Position numbers and translations under genes: made by a program. Under the pieces are notes generated by a model that made no database searches, was not told the DNA's origin, and was given only the letters and a program-made list of their open reading frames with translations. Source: Prolixibacteraceae bacterium (GTDB taxonomy: Bacteria > Bacteroidota > Bacteroidia > Bacteroidales > Prolixibacteraceae). Taken from it: DNA of 64,000 nucleotides. The stretch lies in the NCBI GenBank assembly GCA_028683385.1, contig JAQUIJ010000012.1, positions 141,518 to 205,517 of the forward strand, in the 5' to 3' direction. Shown in pieces: positions 51,328-59,819 of the stretch (its first letter is position 1; each line of letters starts with the position of its first letter).

Positions 51328-52968
51328 ATGAACCGAGATAAACTAATTGGGCTTTACGCTCAGGCATTCAAAAAAAACTGGGAATTACCAGCTTTTACCG
51401 ATTTTCAGGGTTTAACCTGCACTTATGGCGAAGCGGCACAGATTATCCGACAAATTCATGCTTATTTTCGCGAATCCGGAATCCAAAAAGGAGATAAAAT
51501 AGCATTACTTGGACGTAATTCTTCCAATTGGGCGATTTCATTTTTAGCAATTTCAGGATATGGGGCCGTTTCAGTTCCGGTTTTACCCGATTTTAATCCG
51601 GAAGACATTCATCACATTCTGAACCATTCCGAATCGGTATTTCTTTTTGCTGCTGATAGCCTGTTTGAAAAGCTAAGCAGAGAACAAATTCCTGCAATTA
51701 CCGGCGTAGTAAGCCTGACAGACTTTTCAGCACTTTCATTTCTTAGCCAGGAAGAAAAAGATCGCTGGGCTAAATGTTTTACAGTTGATTATGCCGGAAA
51801 ATCAAGTCAGGAGAATTTTGAGCTGGACGAGTATCAGGATGAAGACTTAAGCATCATCTCCTACACCAGCGGAACATCAGGTTTCACCAAAGGAGTAATG
51901 ATCCCGGCCCGAAGTTTACTGTCGAACATCATTTATGCACAGGAGCATATGCCGCTTCAGGCTGGAGACCGAATCGTTTCTTTCTTGCCGATGGCGCATG
52001 TTTTTGGGTTATTGTTCGAGTTTCTTTTCCCGGTTTCGGTGGGTTGCCATGTTACTTTTCTTTCGAAGGCGCCCACACCGCAACTTATCGTGAAAGCTTT
52101 TCAGGAAGTAAAACCCCGACTAATCCTTTCAGTACCTCTGGTTATCGAGAAAATTTACCAAAAGAGGATATTGCCTGCTCTCGAAAAACCAATCGTCAAA
52201 TTCTTACTAAAAGTACCTGGAATCCAGTTGATTTTGTATAAAAAAGTACGTGCCAGCCTGGTTGAAACGTTTGGTGGTCGTTTCCACGAAATCGTTATTG
52301 GTGGTGCGCCACTCAATCGCGAAGTGGAGACCTTCTTCCGGAAAATCAAATTTCCATTTACGATCGGTTATGGAATGACCGAATGTGGTCCGTTGATATC
52401 GTATGAGCCATCGACAAGTTTTCGCCCATCATCTGCCGGGAAGCTGGTTGACCGGATGGAAGTTCGAATCGACTCAAATGATCCTTACAAAGAGGTTGGT
52501 GAAATATTGGTTAAAGGGAAAAATGTGATGCTCGGCTACTACAAAAACGAGAAGGCAACTGCTGATGCCATTGACAATGAGGGCTGGCTGCATACAGGCG
52601 ACCTCGGAATTATTGATCACAACAATTTTATATACATCCGCGGACGGTGCAAAAACATGCTGCTTGGGCCTTCAGGACAGAATATTTATCCTGAAGAAAT
52701 GGAAGCTAAACTTAGCAACCTGCCCTATGTGCTTGAATGTGTGATTACCGAGCGTGAAAAGAAGCTGGTGGCATTTGTTTTTCCCGATCCGGAACTGATT
52801 GAGAAAGAAAATCCTGGTGAAAAACGACTGAATGAAATCATGGCTGATAACTGCAAGCAGGTGAACAAAGTACTTCCTAAGTTTGCACAGTTGAACTCAA
52901 TTATTTTGGTTGATAAAGAATTTGAAAAGACACCGAAAAGGAACATCAAACGATATTTATACACTTAG
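51328..52968 (+). CDS. AMP-binding long-chain acyl-CoA synthetase
   Basis: 546 residues. The adenylate-forming signature is SYTSGTSGFTKGVM (about 188-201), followed by GYGMTECGPLISYEP, the HTGDLGIID motif and a C-terminal hinge domain with RCKNMLLGPSGQNIYPEEME, then the Lys region near PKRNIKRYLY. It activates a fatty or related carboxylic acid with ATP and CoA (or ACP). Substrate chain length cannot be read off. A strong terminator follows at 52995-53023. Confidence 0.92.
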   Translation: MNRDKLIGLYAQAFKKNWELPAFTDFQGLTCTYGEAAQIIRQIHAYFRESGIQKGDKIALLGRNSSNWAISFLAISGYGAVSVPVLPDFNPEDIHHILNHSESVFLFAADSLFEKLSREQIPAITGVVSLTDFSALSFLSQEEKDRWAKCFTVDYAGKSSQENFELDEYQDEDLSIISYTSGTSGFTKGVMIPARSLLSNIIYAQEHMPLQAGDRIVSFLPMAHVFGLLFEFLFPVSVGCHVTFLSKAPTPQLIVKAFQEVKPRLILSVPLVIEKIYQKRILPALEKPIVKFLLKVPGIQLILYKKVRASLVETFGGRFHEIVIGGAPLNREVETFFRKIKFPFTIGYGMTECGPLISYEPSTSFRPSSAGKLVDRMEVRIDSNDPYKEVGEILVKGKNVMLGYYKNEKATADAIDNEGWLHTGDLGIIDHNNFIYIRGRCKNMLLGPSGQNIYPEEMEAKLSNLPYVLECVITEREKKLVAFVFPDPELIEKENPGEKRLNEIMADNCKQVNKVLPKFAQLNSIILVDKEFEKTPKRNIKRYLYT

Positions 52969-52994
52969 CAAAGTGACCATAGCTTAAAACGCAA

Positions 52995-53025
52995 AAAAGC
53001 CAGTCGAGAATCGATTGGCTTTTTT
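52995..53025 (+). terminator. Intrinsic terminator of acyl-CoA synthetase gene
   Basis: AAAAGCCAGTCGA (52995-53007) pairs with TCGATTGGCTTTT (53011-53023) with one G-U, a 3-nt loop and a T tract on the exit side. Confidence 0.88.
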
Positions 53026-53194
53026 TCTGTTACAGAATTTTTGGTGGATGGATGAATATAAATATTCACTACTATTAATACTAAACTAATGTTTTTTGTA
53101 ACCCTACTTTTAAAATTATTTTGAGTAATGTTCAAAATTTTACTCGAATGGTCGATATTGGCATATGAAACGACCTATTTTGAGAAAATAAGAT

Positions 53195-53854
53195 TTACAA
53201 CCACTTCTCAATTGCCGTGTTTAGGAATCGGTTTACGGGCGATAATTCTTTAAATGCAGCTACTATTTTACTCACAAAAGCATCGCCGATAACATCTGAA
53301 TCCGAAATTCGTGAAGTGAAAGCATACGATTTGTATTTGAGCAAATCAATTTCAGGGAAATCCTTTGGAAAACCTTTGGGAGCAGTTTTCAATTTATCGT
53401 CGTACATTTCAGGATACATTGCGCGAAATGAATCGCTGAGGATAAGTTGTTTAAACTCTTCCGGATTATCGAAAATCTCTGTTCGTAAAGCCTTTAGCGA
53501 ATCGGCTGGCGGGCAGTAAGCGCCACCTCCAACAAACGAACCTCCAGGTTCGATATGCAGGTAATAACCCGCTCCAACACTTTTCCGTCCACCTTTGGCA
53601 ATAAAACTTCCCATATTGATTTTGTATGGCGTTTTATCGTTTGAAAAACGAACATCCCTGAAAATCCGAAAGACACAGTCTTTAGGGTTCTGGTTGCCTA
53701 TTTCAGGATCGAATTTGTTTATTTCATGAACAATCAGTTCGGTAAGAAAAAGAACTTTTTTACGGCTCTCTTCATATCTTTTACGGTTTTGGTCAAACCA
53801 TTCCTTGTTGTTGTTTACTTTCAGTTCCGAAAGGAAATTCATTACTTCCTGCAT
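53195..53854 (-). CDS. DUF2461 / TIGR02453 family protein
   Basis: 219 residues from the ATG at 53854 (MQEVMNFLSELKVNNNKEWFDQNRKRYEES is the usual opening). The ORF is open to 53923, but the extra 23 residues are not family-like. Conserved family pieces: DCVFRIFRDVRFSNDKTPYKINMGSFIAKGG, GYYLHIEPGGSFVGGGAYCP and LRTEIFDNPEEFKQLI. These proteins are widespread in Bacteroidota and of unknown function. Confidence 0.9.
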   Translation of the reverse strand: MQEVMNFLSELKVNNNKEWFDQNRKRYEESRKKVLFLTELIVHEINKFDPEIGNQNPKDCVFRIFRDVRFSNDKTPYKINMGSFIAKGGRKSVGAGYYLHIEPGGSFVGGGAYCPPADSLKALRTEIFDNPEEFKQLILSDSFRAMYPEMYDDKLKTAPKGFPKDFPEIDLLKYKSYAFTSRISDSDVIGDAFVSKIVAAFKELSPVNRFLNTAIEKWL

Positions 53855-53987
53855 ATGATTAGATTTTAAACATTCATTCAAGCCTAAAATATAAATTTCC
53901 TGATTAATGCAGATCATTTGCATTCACATTTCTGAAAATACAAATTTGCAGCAATACTACTGTTGCGTAAACTAGCTTTTGAAGGAT

Positions 53988-54061
53988 CGTTATGCCGAAC
54001 TTCCTGCCAGCCGGCAGGCTGGGTCTTGGCACCTCTAAATAGTTAGAGACCCTGAAACAAG
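53988..54061. repeat. Degenerate dispersed hairpin repeat (REP-like)
   Basis: The segment holds nested inverted repeats: CCTGCC/GGCAGG (54003-54008 and 54013-54018) and GGGTCT/AGACCC (54021-54026 and 54047-54052), flanked by TGCCGAACTT and CCTGAAACAAG. The half-sites resemble the common intergenic repeat family with GAACTTGTTTC cores. It may also help terminate the redox locus ending at 54069. Confidence 0.45.
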
Positions 54062-54068
54062 CCTTCTA

Positions 54069-54269
54069 TTATTTCTTACCTGTATTAATCCCAAAAGGCC
54101 AATACAAGGGGCAAAAGCTGATCAGGCTTGTAAGCACAAACACTACGCCGAGAACTAAAAGGATAATTCCTAAAGTGCCGGTTACTACATTGGTGAAGAA
54201 TAAAACAGCAAATACAACTGCAACCAGTATCCTGATCACTTTGTCAATGGTACCCATGTTCTTTTTCAT
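54069..54269 (-). CDS. DUF2892 (YgaP-type) small membrane protein
   Basis: 66 residues with two transmembrane helices (about 12-30 and 31-52) and the family end motif SFCPLYWPFGINTGKK. DUF2892 domains are found fused to rhodaneses (E. coli YgaP) or encoded near sulfur-handling genes. It is the last gene of the minus-strand redox locus, 19 bp after a thioredoxin gene. It probably provides a membrane partner for persulfide or thiol carriers (inference). Confidence 0.9.
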   Translation of the reverse strand: MKKNMGTIDKVIRILVAVVFAVLFFTNVVTGTLGIILLVLGVVFVLTSLISFCPLYWPFGINTGKK

Positions 54270-54288
54270 TTTCGTTGTTTTTTTGAGA

Positions 54289-54588
54289 TTAGAAAATATT
54301 TGTCAATACATTCATTAATTGTTGTTTGGTATGAACTCCGGGTTGTTTGTATTTGATCTCACCGTTTTTGAAAATCATGAGGGTAGGGACGCTCTGAATT
54401 TGGTAACGTGCCGCAATGTCCTGATTTTGATCTACATCAATCTTTATAACACGTACCCGTTCGCCAAGTTCATTTGCAACCTCTTTTAAGATGGGCGACT
54501 GTACTTTGCATGGGCCACACCATAGTGCATGAAAGTCGATGATAACCGGTTTTGTATCGCTTATGATTGAATCAAAGTTTGCTTTCAT
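54289..54588 (-). CDS. Cytoplasmic thioredoxin
   Basis: 99 residues, a bare thioredoxin fold. The active site is Trp23-Cys24-Gly-Pro-Cys27 (HALWCGPCK); cis-Pro lies in QSVPTLMIFKNGE. The normal Ala-Glu/Asp preceding the site is replaced by HALW. It is one of three CxxC-type or related thioredoxins in this locus. It lies between the ferredoxin-type protein gene (10 bp) and the DUF2892 gene (19 bp). Confidence 0.93.
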   Translation of the reverse strand: MKANFDSIISDTKPVIIDFHALWCGPCKVQSPILKEVANELGERVRVIKIDVDQNQDIAARYQIQSVPTLMIFKNGEIKYKQPGVHTKQQLMNVLTNIF

Positions 54589-54598
54589 AGTTGAAAAA

Positions 54599-55099
54599 TT
54601 AGACTTTATAAGTTAAACTTCCATTTGGACAAGATGCCACACACTGCAAACATTTGGAGCAAGTGTAGCTGCTTCCGGGTTTTGTCATTGCGGGTTTGTA
54701 TAGGCTGTATTTTGCCGGTTCCATAGCCACGATGTAGCATTTTTTGTCGCAAATTCCGCAATTCTTGCAGGTATCTTCATTCAGTTTAATCCTGAAAACT
54801 GAATATTTATTGAGCAGCCCGGAGATCCAGGCAATCGGACAACCGATTTTATGGTACTGATACATCTGCTTGATTTTGCCGTCTTCGCCACCCATGCTCA
54901 TCATCATTTCCATGATTAATCCCATGGGGCAAACCCACCGGCAAAATACTTTCCCGAATATGACTCCCAGAAAAATTCCGTAGAATAAAATGTACCACAG
55001 CGAAATGTGAAATTGCGAAATGCCCAGATACAGCGAAACTCCCAGTATCGTCAGGATGATCATCCTGTTGCTTACCAATATTTTTAAAACTTTTCTCAT
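54599..55099 (-). CDS. NapH-like 4Fe-4S membrane protein
   Basis: 166 residues from the ATG at 55099. The frame stays open to 55399, but that part overlaps the flavoprotein gene in another frame and is Arg/Cys-rich nonsense. One or two N-terminal helices (about 8-45) are followed by CRWVCPMG (the NapH/CcoG-type CxxxCP motif) and two ferredoxin clusters: CKNCGICDKKC and CSKCLQCVASC plus a following Pro. It would pass electrons between a quinone pool and the neighbouring redox proteins. 17 bp after the SQR/NDH-2-like gene. Confidence 0.87.
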   Translation of the reverse strand: MRKVLKILVSNRMIILTILGVSLYLGISQFHISLWYILFYGIFLGVIFGKVFCRWVCPMGLIMEMMMSMGGEDGKIKQMYQYHKIGCPIAWISGLLNKYSVFRIKLNEDTCKNCGICDKKCYIVAMEPAKYSLYKPAMTKPGSSYTCSKCLQCVASCPNGSLTYKV

Positions 55100-55116
55100 T
55101 TTATTATTCTGAAGTT

Positions 55117-56283
55117 TTACATTCCGGGCAAACGAGGAAATTTGCCTACCTTGGTTAATTTCGAATATGCTCCCCAACCCTTTTTCATCCAGTGGCCAAC
55201 AACAGGCATCGGGATTAAAAACGATTTCTGGCTGTTTCTGAAAACAAACGCCGCTCCATCGCCGGTATCCATCACACACAGGATATTTAAATGTTCCTGA
55301 TAGCCTTTTTTGTTGGTCGTCCCTTTTTCTGTTTCGATGATATTGTGAGCAGCATTCCGACCCATCAATTCGGCGATGTGTCCTTGTTTTGCAATCCATT
55401 CAGGGCCTTCAATGGCGGCGATATCACCAATGGCATATACCTCAGGTATTCCGCGAACCTGACAGAAATTGTCAATCTGGATAAATCCAGCCTCAGTTAA
55501 TGGCAAATCGCTGGCTTGTAAAACGCTGTGCCCTGCCGAAGCCGGGATAAACAAAATCAGGTCGGCGTTGAGTTTCGATTCGTCTTCAAATACAACCGAT
55601 CCAGGTTCGAATCCGGTAATTTTTTTACCAAAACGTTTACCAATTTGGTACCTGTCGAACAATTTATTGAGCATAGGTAAAGCGCCTTTACCCATTCTGG
55701 CGCCAGGTTCTTCCATCGGGGCAAAGAAGGTCATTTCAAAATTTTGCCTGATGCTTTTCTTTTTCAGGAGATTGTGAATGTTGAACATCAATTCAAATCC
55801 GGGACCGCCACGAACTGCCGATTTATCTTTCGGATTTCCCCCAAAGCCAACAGCTATTTTTCCGCTACCTTTCTGAATTAAAGCATCAATTCCATCGCGG
55901 ATAGCGAGTGAAACTTCAGGTTTACCACAAATCGAGAGGGTGTTTTCAATTCCTTTGTGCTTCATTTTATCGGCGCCAAAAGCAACCACCAAATAATCAT
56001 AATTCAGTGTCTGTTGTTCGCAAACTACCTGGTGATCGGCTGAATGAATTTCTTTCACTTTATCAATGACCAATTCAAACGGATATTTTCTCCGGATATC
56101 TGCCAGCGGTACTTTCACATCGTTAAACTCGGCGTTACGCACCGGAACCCAAATGGAAATCGGATAGATGTACAGATAATCCCGGTCAGAAACCAACGTC
56201 ACTTTAAATTGCTTGCTTTTTTGCAATTCAATCGCAATTTGCACTCCGGCAAAACCGCCACCAAGAATTAATACTTTCTTCAT
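55117..56283 (-). CDS. FAD-dependent oxidoreductase, SQR/NDH-2 superfamily
   Basis: 388 residues. The FAD-binding GGGFAGVQIAIEL is at about 8-20. The second dinucleotide region includes GKIAVGFGGNPKDKS, and the FAD-tail motif is YAIGDIAAIEGP at about 290. Layout and the C-terminal amphipathic region fit sulfide:quinone oxidoreductase / type II NADH dehydrogenase relatives. Cysteines occur in SICGKP, NFCQVR and ILCVMD, but I cannot match them to the three SQR cysteines. Between rhodanese (13 bp) and 4Fe-4S genes, so sulfide or persulfide oxidation is likely. Confidence 0.85.
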   Translation of the reverse strand: MKKVLILGGGFAGVQIAIELQKSKQFKVTLVSDRDYLYIYPISIWVPVRNAEFNDVKVPLADIRRKYPFELVIDKVKEIHSADHQVVCEQQTLNYDYLVVAFGADKMKHKGIENTLSICGKPEVSLAIRDGIDALIQKGSGKIAVGFGGNPKDKSAVRGGPGFELMFNIHNLLKKKSIRQNFEMTFFAPMEEPGARMGKGALPMLNKLFDRYQIGKRFGKKITGFEPGSVVFEDESKLNADLILFIPASAGHSVLQASDLPLTEAGFIQIDNFCQVRGIPEVYAIGDIAAIEGPEWIAKQGHIAELMGRNAAHNIIETEKGTTNKKGYQEHLNILCVMDTGDGAAFVFRNSQKSFLIPMPVVGHWMKKGWGAYSKLTKVGKFPRLPGM

Positions 56284-56296
56284 CCGAATAGATTTA

Positions 56297-56608
56297 TCAA
56301 ATTTTATTATTCAGGCTCATCCATCTGCCACCATTGTGGACATTGATAAAACCATTTGAAGTCAAAATTCCCTTTGCGGACGCGCTTCTCATTCCTGATT
56401 CACAACATGTAATGATAGGGCGTTTTTTGTCTTTTAACTTGCCAATATTTTTGTGAAGTTGCTCAACCGGAATATTGACAGATCCCCTGATATGTCCCGA
56501 TCCATATTCACCTTTGGTGCGAACATCTAAAATGATTGCCCCATCTTTCACTAACTCGGCATAATCGATTGTTTTTACCCCTAAAAGTTTTTTAATTGCT
56601 TCAAACAT
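56297..56608 (-). CDS. Single-domain rhodanese
   Basis: 103 residues. The rhodanese fold is complete: ILDVRTKGEYGSGHIRGSVNIP (about 26-47) and the active-site loop starting at Cys69 (CESGMR). The six-residue loop indicates sulfur, not phosphate, chemistry. It would carry a persulfide between the flavoprotein and thiol carriers. An extra Cys68 precedes the active Cys. Cytoplasmic, no signal peptide. Confidence 0.93.
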   Translation of the reverse strand: MFEAIKKLLGVKTIDYAELVKDGAIILDVRTKGEYGSGHIRGSVNIPVEQLHKNIGKLKDKKRPIITCCESGMRSASAKGILTSNGFINVHNGGRWMSLNNKI

Positions 56609-56663
56609 AGTTGTTTATTTATATTGTTATTTTCTTTGACTTAGGACAATACTTGACCTCACA

Positions 56664-57002
56664 TTATGCATTTTCTCCTGATTTATCTTTCGGCGAATCG
56701 TGATTCATCATGGCTTTGAAGTAGTCGCTTTCGTGGCAACCTTCTACCACATTAACCAGCTCTCCTTTCACAAAAAGCAACAACGATGGTTCACTTTCAA
56801 TCCGGTAAACCGAATGAATATCGCGAACCTGACTCACATCAGCAATAAAAACCGAAATGGTCTGACTTAAGTGCAAAGCTTCGGTGATACTCCTGAATGC
56901 ACATCTTGAAAATTCGTTTTCAGGGTTGTGAATCAGTAAGGCTACACGATCGTGCCCTTCCATTTTTTGACTGAAATCGGCATAAGAAAAAACATTTTGC
57001 AT
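56664..57002 (-). CDS. Thioredoxin-fold protein lacking CxxC
   Basis: 112 residues. The fold order (VALLIHNP ... ISVFIADVSQVRDIHSVYRIESEPSLLLFVKGELVNVVEGCHESDYF) is that of a thioredoxin with Glu-Pro at the cis-Pro site, but the active-site segment is NPENEFSRCAF, with one Cys at about 34 and no CxxC. A second Cys lies in VEGCHES. It may be a monothiol sulfur-carrier or a binding protein for the triple-rhodanese enzyme encoded 22 bp upstream. Confidence 0.75.
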   Translation of the reverse strand: MQNVFSYADFSQKMEGHDRVALLIHNPENEFSRCAFRSITEALHLSQTISVFIADVSQVRDIHSVYRIESEPSLLLFVKGELVNVVEGCHESDYFKAMMNHDSPKDKSGENA

Positions 57003-57024
57003 AGGTTTAGATTTTTTGGTTCGA

Positions 57025-59301
57025 TTATCTCTGTCTCATCATTTGCATAATGCCACCGCCGTTTTTAACATTGGTGAACCCCATTTGCTGCAAACCTCTT
57101 TGTCCATAGGCCGAGCGTGCTCCTGAAGCGCAGTAAAGTGTTATTTCGCGTGATTTACTGCCTAATTCGCTGATTCGTGCTTGCAATTCATCCAACGGAA
57201 TATTGATTGCCCCAGGATATGCACCACCTGCAAATTCTTGCGGTGTGCGAACATCAACCACTACCGGTTCGTTTGAAGTCTCTGCGGCAGAAGGCTTCAC
57301 ATTTCGACGAGCCATCATTGCAGCAAGTCCGCCGCCATTGGTAACACGAACATAGCCAACCTGCATCAACATTCGTTGAGCATAAGCCGAGCGTGCTCCC
57401 GAGGCGCAGTACACAACAATTTCGCGTGACGCGTTATCTCCCAGTTCTTCAAACCGAACCATCAATTCATCCAGTGGAATGTTGATAGCATCTGGATATG
57501 CTCCATCTTCAAATTCTTCGGGTGTGCGAACATCAACTACTATTGGAGAATTTGTATCTTTTGCTTTTTCAACTGGTTTTTCTTCAACTTTCGATGTTTC
57601 TTCTTCCATAGATTTGATTTCAATTGGGAGAAGATTTATTTCCAGGTTTTTAAATCCAACTGTACGAGCTTGTCGTTGCAGTGAAGTGTGTCCGCCTGAA
57701 ACGTTTGTCACATCGGTGAATCCAGCGCCCAATAATGTGCGGAGTGCCTGATGTCCTTTTTTACCAGTTTCGTCGTAAATAATTACAGAGCGTCCTTCAG
57801 GAATAGTATTAATTTGTTCAGGCAATAACTCAAGCGGAATATGAATGGCGCCTTTTACATGGCTTTTCTCGAAAGCGAAAACATCGCGAACATCGACAAA
57901 TACCGGGTTTTTATCTTCGATGAATGAGTCAAGTTCAGAAACAGTTACAGATGGACTGAATCCTGAAATCCGGTTTTCGGCAGTATAGGCAGCCATGTTG
58001 ATTGCATCGTTTGCTGTTCCGATTGGTGGCGAGTAGGCAAAGTCAATATCAGCTAAATCGCTGATGGTCAGTTTTGCTGCTGCCGCAGTTGCAATCACAT
58101 CCAGGCGTTTGTCAGCGCCTTTGTAACCTGCTGTTTGTCCACCTAGAATAATTCCTGTGTTTCGGTCGTATATCAGCATAGCAGTTACGGTTTCGGCACC
58201 TGGATAATAGGAGGTGTGATGTTCTTTATGCACCACCACCGAATCTGCATCCAATCCGGCTGCGCGAGCTTGTTTTAGCGAGAAACCTGTTATTCCGGCT
58301 ACTGCTTCGAAAACACGCACTACCGAAGTTCCGATTGCACCTTTATACGGATGATTTCCGCCCAGCGCATTTTCCGCGGCAATTCGTCCCTGACGGTTTG
58401 CTGGTCCGGCCAATGGAATGCGTACTTTTTTACCGCTAACACGATGTTCGATTTCAACCATATCGCCAGCCGCAAAAATATCAGGATCGGAAGTTTGTAA
58501 TCGTGAGTTGACAAGTAAGCCTCCAGCTTCACCTATTTCGAGGCTTGCGTCTTTAGCTAGTTGCAGCGTTGGTCGAACTCCAATCGAAAGCAAAACCATA
58601 TCGGCATCAAGCACTTTCCCATTATCGAGTTTCACCGAGCGTGAACCGATTTCGGTTACACCAGCGCTTGTATGAATTCCAACTCCGTACGAAAGCATTT
58701 CGGTTTCAATAAATCCGGCAGTTTCAGCTTCCATAATTCCCATTACGTGAGGCATCATTTCCACCACATTTACTTTCAGTCCTCTTTTAACCAAAGCTTC
58801 TACCATTTCGAGACCAATAAAGCCACCTCCAACGACAACCGCATTTTTGGGCTTCTTTTCTTCCAGATAGTTCGAAATTTTATCCATGTCTTCCAGAGTC
58901 CATAAGGTGAAAACATGATTCTGATCTGCACCTGTGATGGTTGGCTTTATTGGCCGGCCACCTTGCGCCAAAATTAATTTGGTGTATTCAAACGTTTTCT
59001 GCTCACCGGTTTGACTGTTTGCAGTTTTCACCTGATGTGATTTCTTGTCGATTGACGATACAGCAGTATTTACGTGCACTTCAACATCGTATTGCTCTTT
59101 GAAACTTTCAGGACTCTGTAGAATCAGTTTCGAACGGCTTTTGATGTCACCTCCAATGTAATAAGGCAATCCGCAATTGGCGAACGAAATGTCTGGTCCG
59201 GCTTCGAGCATTGTAATTTGTGCAGTCGGAGAAATGCGGCGCACTTTGGCTGCCGCAGTTGCTCCTGCTGCAACACCACCTATAATGATTATCTTTTCCA
59301 T
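57025..59301 (-). CDS. CoA-disulfide reductase-like flavoprotein with three rhodanese domains
   Basis: 758 residues. Residues 1-445 form a pyridine-nucleotide disulfide reductase with the single redox Cys43 (FANCGLPYYIGG) typical of CoA-disulfide/persulfide reductases, and FAD motif IFAAGDMVEIEH. Rhodanese 1 (about 460-550) lacks the Cys (YDETGKKG loop). Rhodanese 2 (about 580-665) and 3 (about 675-758) each have CASGARSAY. Domains 2 and 3 are a recent tandem duplication (period 276-279 bp). The usual family has one rhodanese. It should reduce CoA- or protein-bound persulfides with NAD(P)H. Confidence 0.92.
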   Translation of the reverse strand: MEKIIIIGGVAAGATAAAKVRRISPTAQITMLEAGPDISFANCGLPYYIGGDIKSRSKLILQSPESFKEQYDVEVHVNTAVSSIDKKSHQVKTANSQTGEQKTFEYTKLILAQGGRPIKPTITGADQNHVFTLWTLEDMDKISNYLEEKKPKNAVVVGGGFIGLEMVEALVKRGLKVNVVEMMPHVMGIMEAETAGFIETEMLSYGVGIHTSAGVTEIGSRSVKLDNGKVLDADMVLLSIGVRPTLQLAKDASLEIGEAGGLLVNSRLQTSDPDIFAAGDMVEIEHRVSGKKVRIPLAGPANRQGRIAAENALGGNHPYKGAIGTSVVRVFEAVAGITGFSLKQARAAGLDADSVVVHKEHHTSYYPGAETVTAMLIYDRNTGIILGGQTAGYKGADKRLDVIATAAAAKLTISDLADIDFAYSPPIGTANDAINMAAYTAENRISGFSPSVTVSELDSFIEDKNPVFVDVRDVFAFEKSHVKGAIHIPLELLPEQINTIPEGRSVIIYDETGKKGHQALRTLLGAGFTDVTNVSGGHTSLQRQARTVGFKNLEINLLPIEIKSMEEETSKVEEKPVEKAKDTNSPIVVDVRTPEEFEDGAYPDAINIPLDELMVRFEELGDNASREIVVYCASGARSAYAQRMLMQVGYVRVTNGGGLAAMMARRNVKPSAAETSNEPVVVDVRTPQEFAGGAYPGAINIPLDELQARISELGSKSREITLYCASGARSAYGQRGLQQMGFTNVKNGGGIMQMMRQR

Positions 59302-59344
59302 CTTCTTAATTGTTTTATTTTAATGATTATATATACCTGTTTTC

Positions 59345-59358
59345 TAATGACTAATGAC
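59345..59358 (+). repeat. Heptanucleotide tandem pair E
   Basis: TAATGAC occurs twice head to tail, between the thioredoxin stop (59364) and the flavoprotein start (59301). It is the shortest of the 7-bp repeats in the window. Confidence 0.4.
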
Positions 59359-59363
59359 TTTTC

Positions 59364-59783
59364 TTAGCCTACTTTTGCAATTTCTTTCAGTAAAAATTCT
59401 TTCGATTTAATGCCTACGAAACGGTTGACTTCTGCTCCATTTTTAAGCAGGATCATGGTTGGGATGTTTCTTACCTTGAATTTATTGGCCAGCGATTGGT
59501 ATTGCTGAATGTCAACTTTGCCAACATGCGAGTTGCCTTTCAATTCGGTGGCTACGTCGTTTAAAACAGGCGCCATCATGCGGCAGGGTGCGCACCAACT
59601 GGCCCAGAAATCGATCAACACCACTTTACCCTTTGTTTGCTGTTGAAAATTTTGTTCGGTAAGCGTTAATACCTTGGCATGGTCGGCTACCAATGGCGTA
59701 TTTTTCATTTGAGCCATCGCGATGTAACGAAAAACAAATACTGCGACTATGATTACTCCGATTACGATAAATGTTGTTTGCAT
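59364..59783 (-). CDS. Membrane-anchored thioredoxin
   Basis: 139 residues. The N-terminal hydrophobic helix (about 3-23, TTFIVIGVIIVAVFVFRYI) is uncleaved. A thioredoxin domain with Cys64-Ala-Pro-Cys67 (FWASWCAPCRMMAPV) and cis-Pro in RNIPTMILLKNGA follows. The WCAPC site is unusual against WCGPC but common in thioredoxin-like carriers. It sits 62 bp before the triple-rhodanese flavoprotein gene. Confidence 0.92.
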   Translation of the reverse strand: MQTTFIVIGVIIVAVFVFRYIAMAQMKNTPLVADHAKVLTLTEQNFQQQTKGKVVLIDFWASWCAPCRMMAPVLNDVATELKGNSHVGKVDIQQYQSLANKFKVRNIPTMILLKNGAEVNRFVGIKSKEFLLKEIAKVG

Positions 59784-59819
59784 ATTACTTTGTTTTAAAT
59801 TTTTATTTGTTTCGAAATA

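Noticed and set aside
55100..55399. N-terminal extension of the 4Fe-4S protein by 100 residues
   Set aside because: The extension overlaps the flavoprotein gene in another frame and is Arg/Cys-rich without a recognisable fold; the ATG at 55099 gives a normal NapH-like start.
54601..56283. Firm naming of the flavoprotein as sulfide:quinone oxidoreductase
   Set aside because: The three diagnostic cysteines could not be matched with confidence, so only the superfamily is given.
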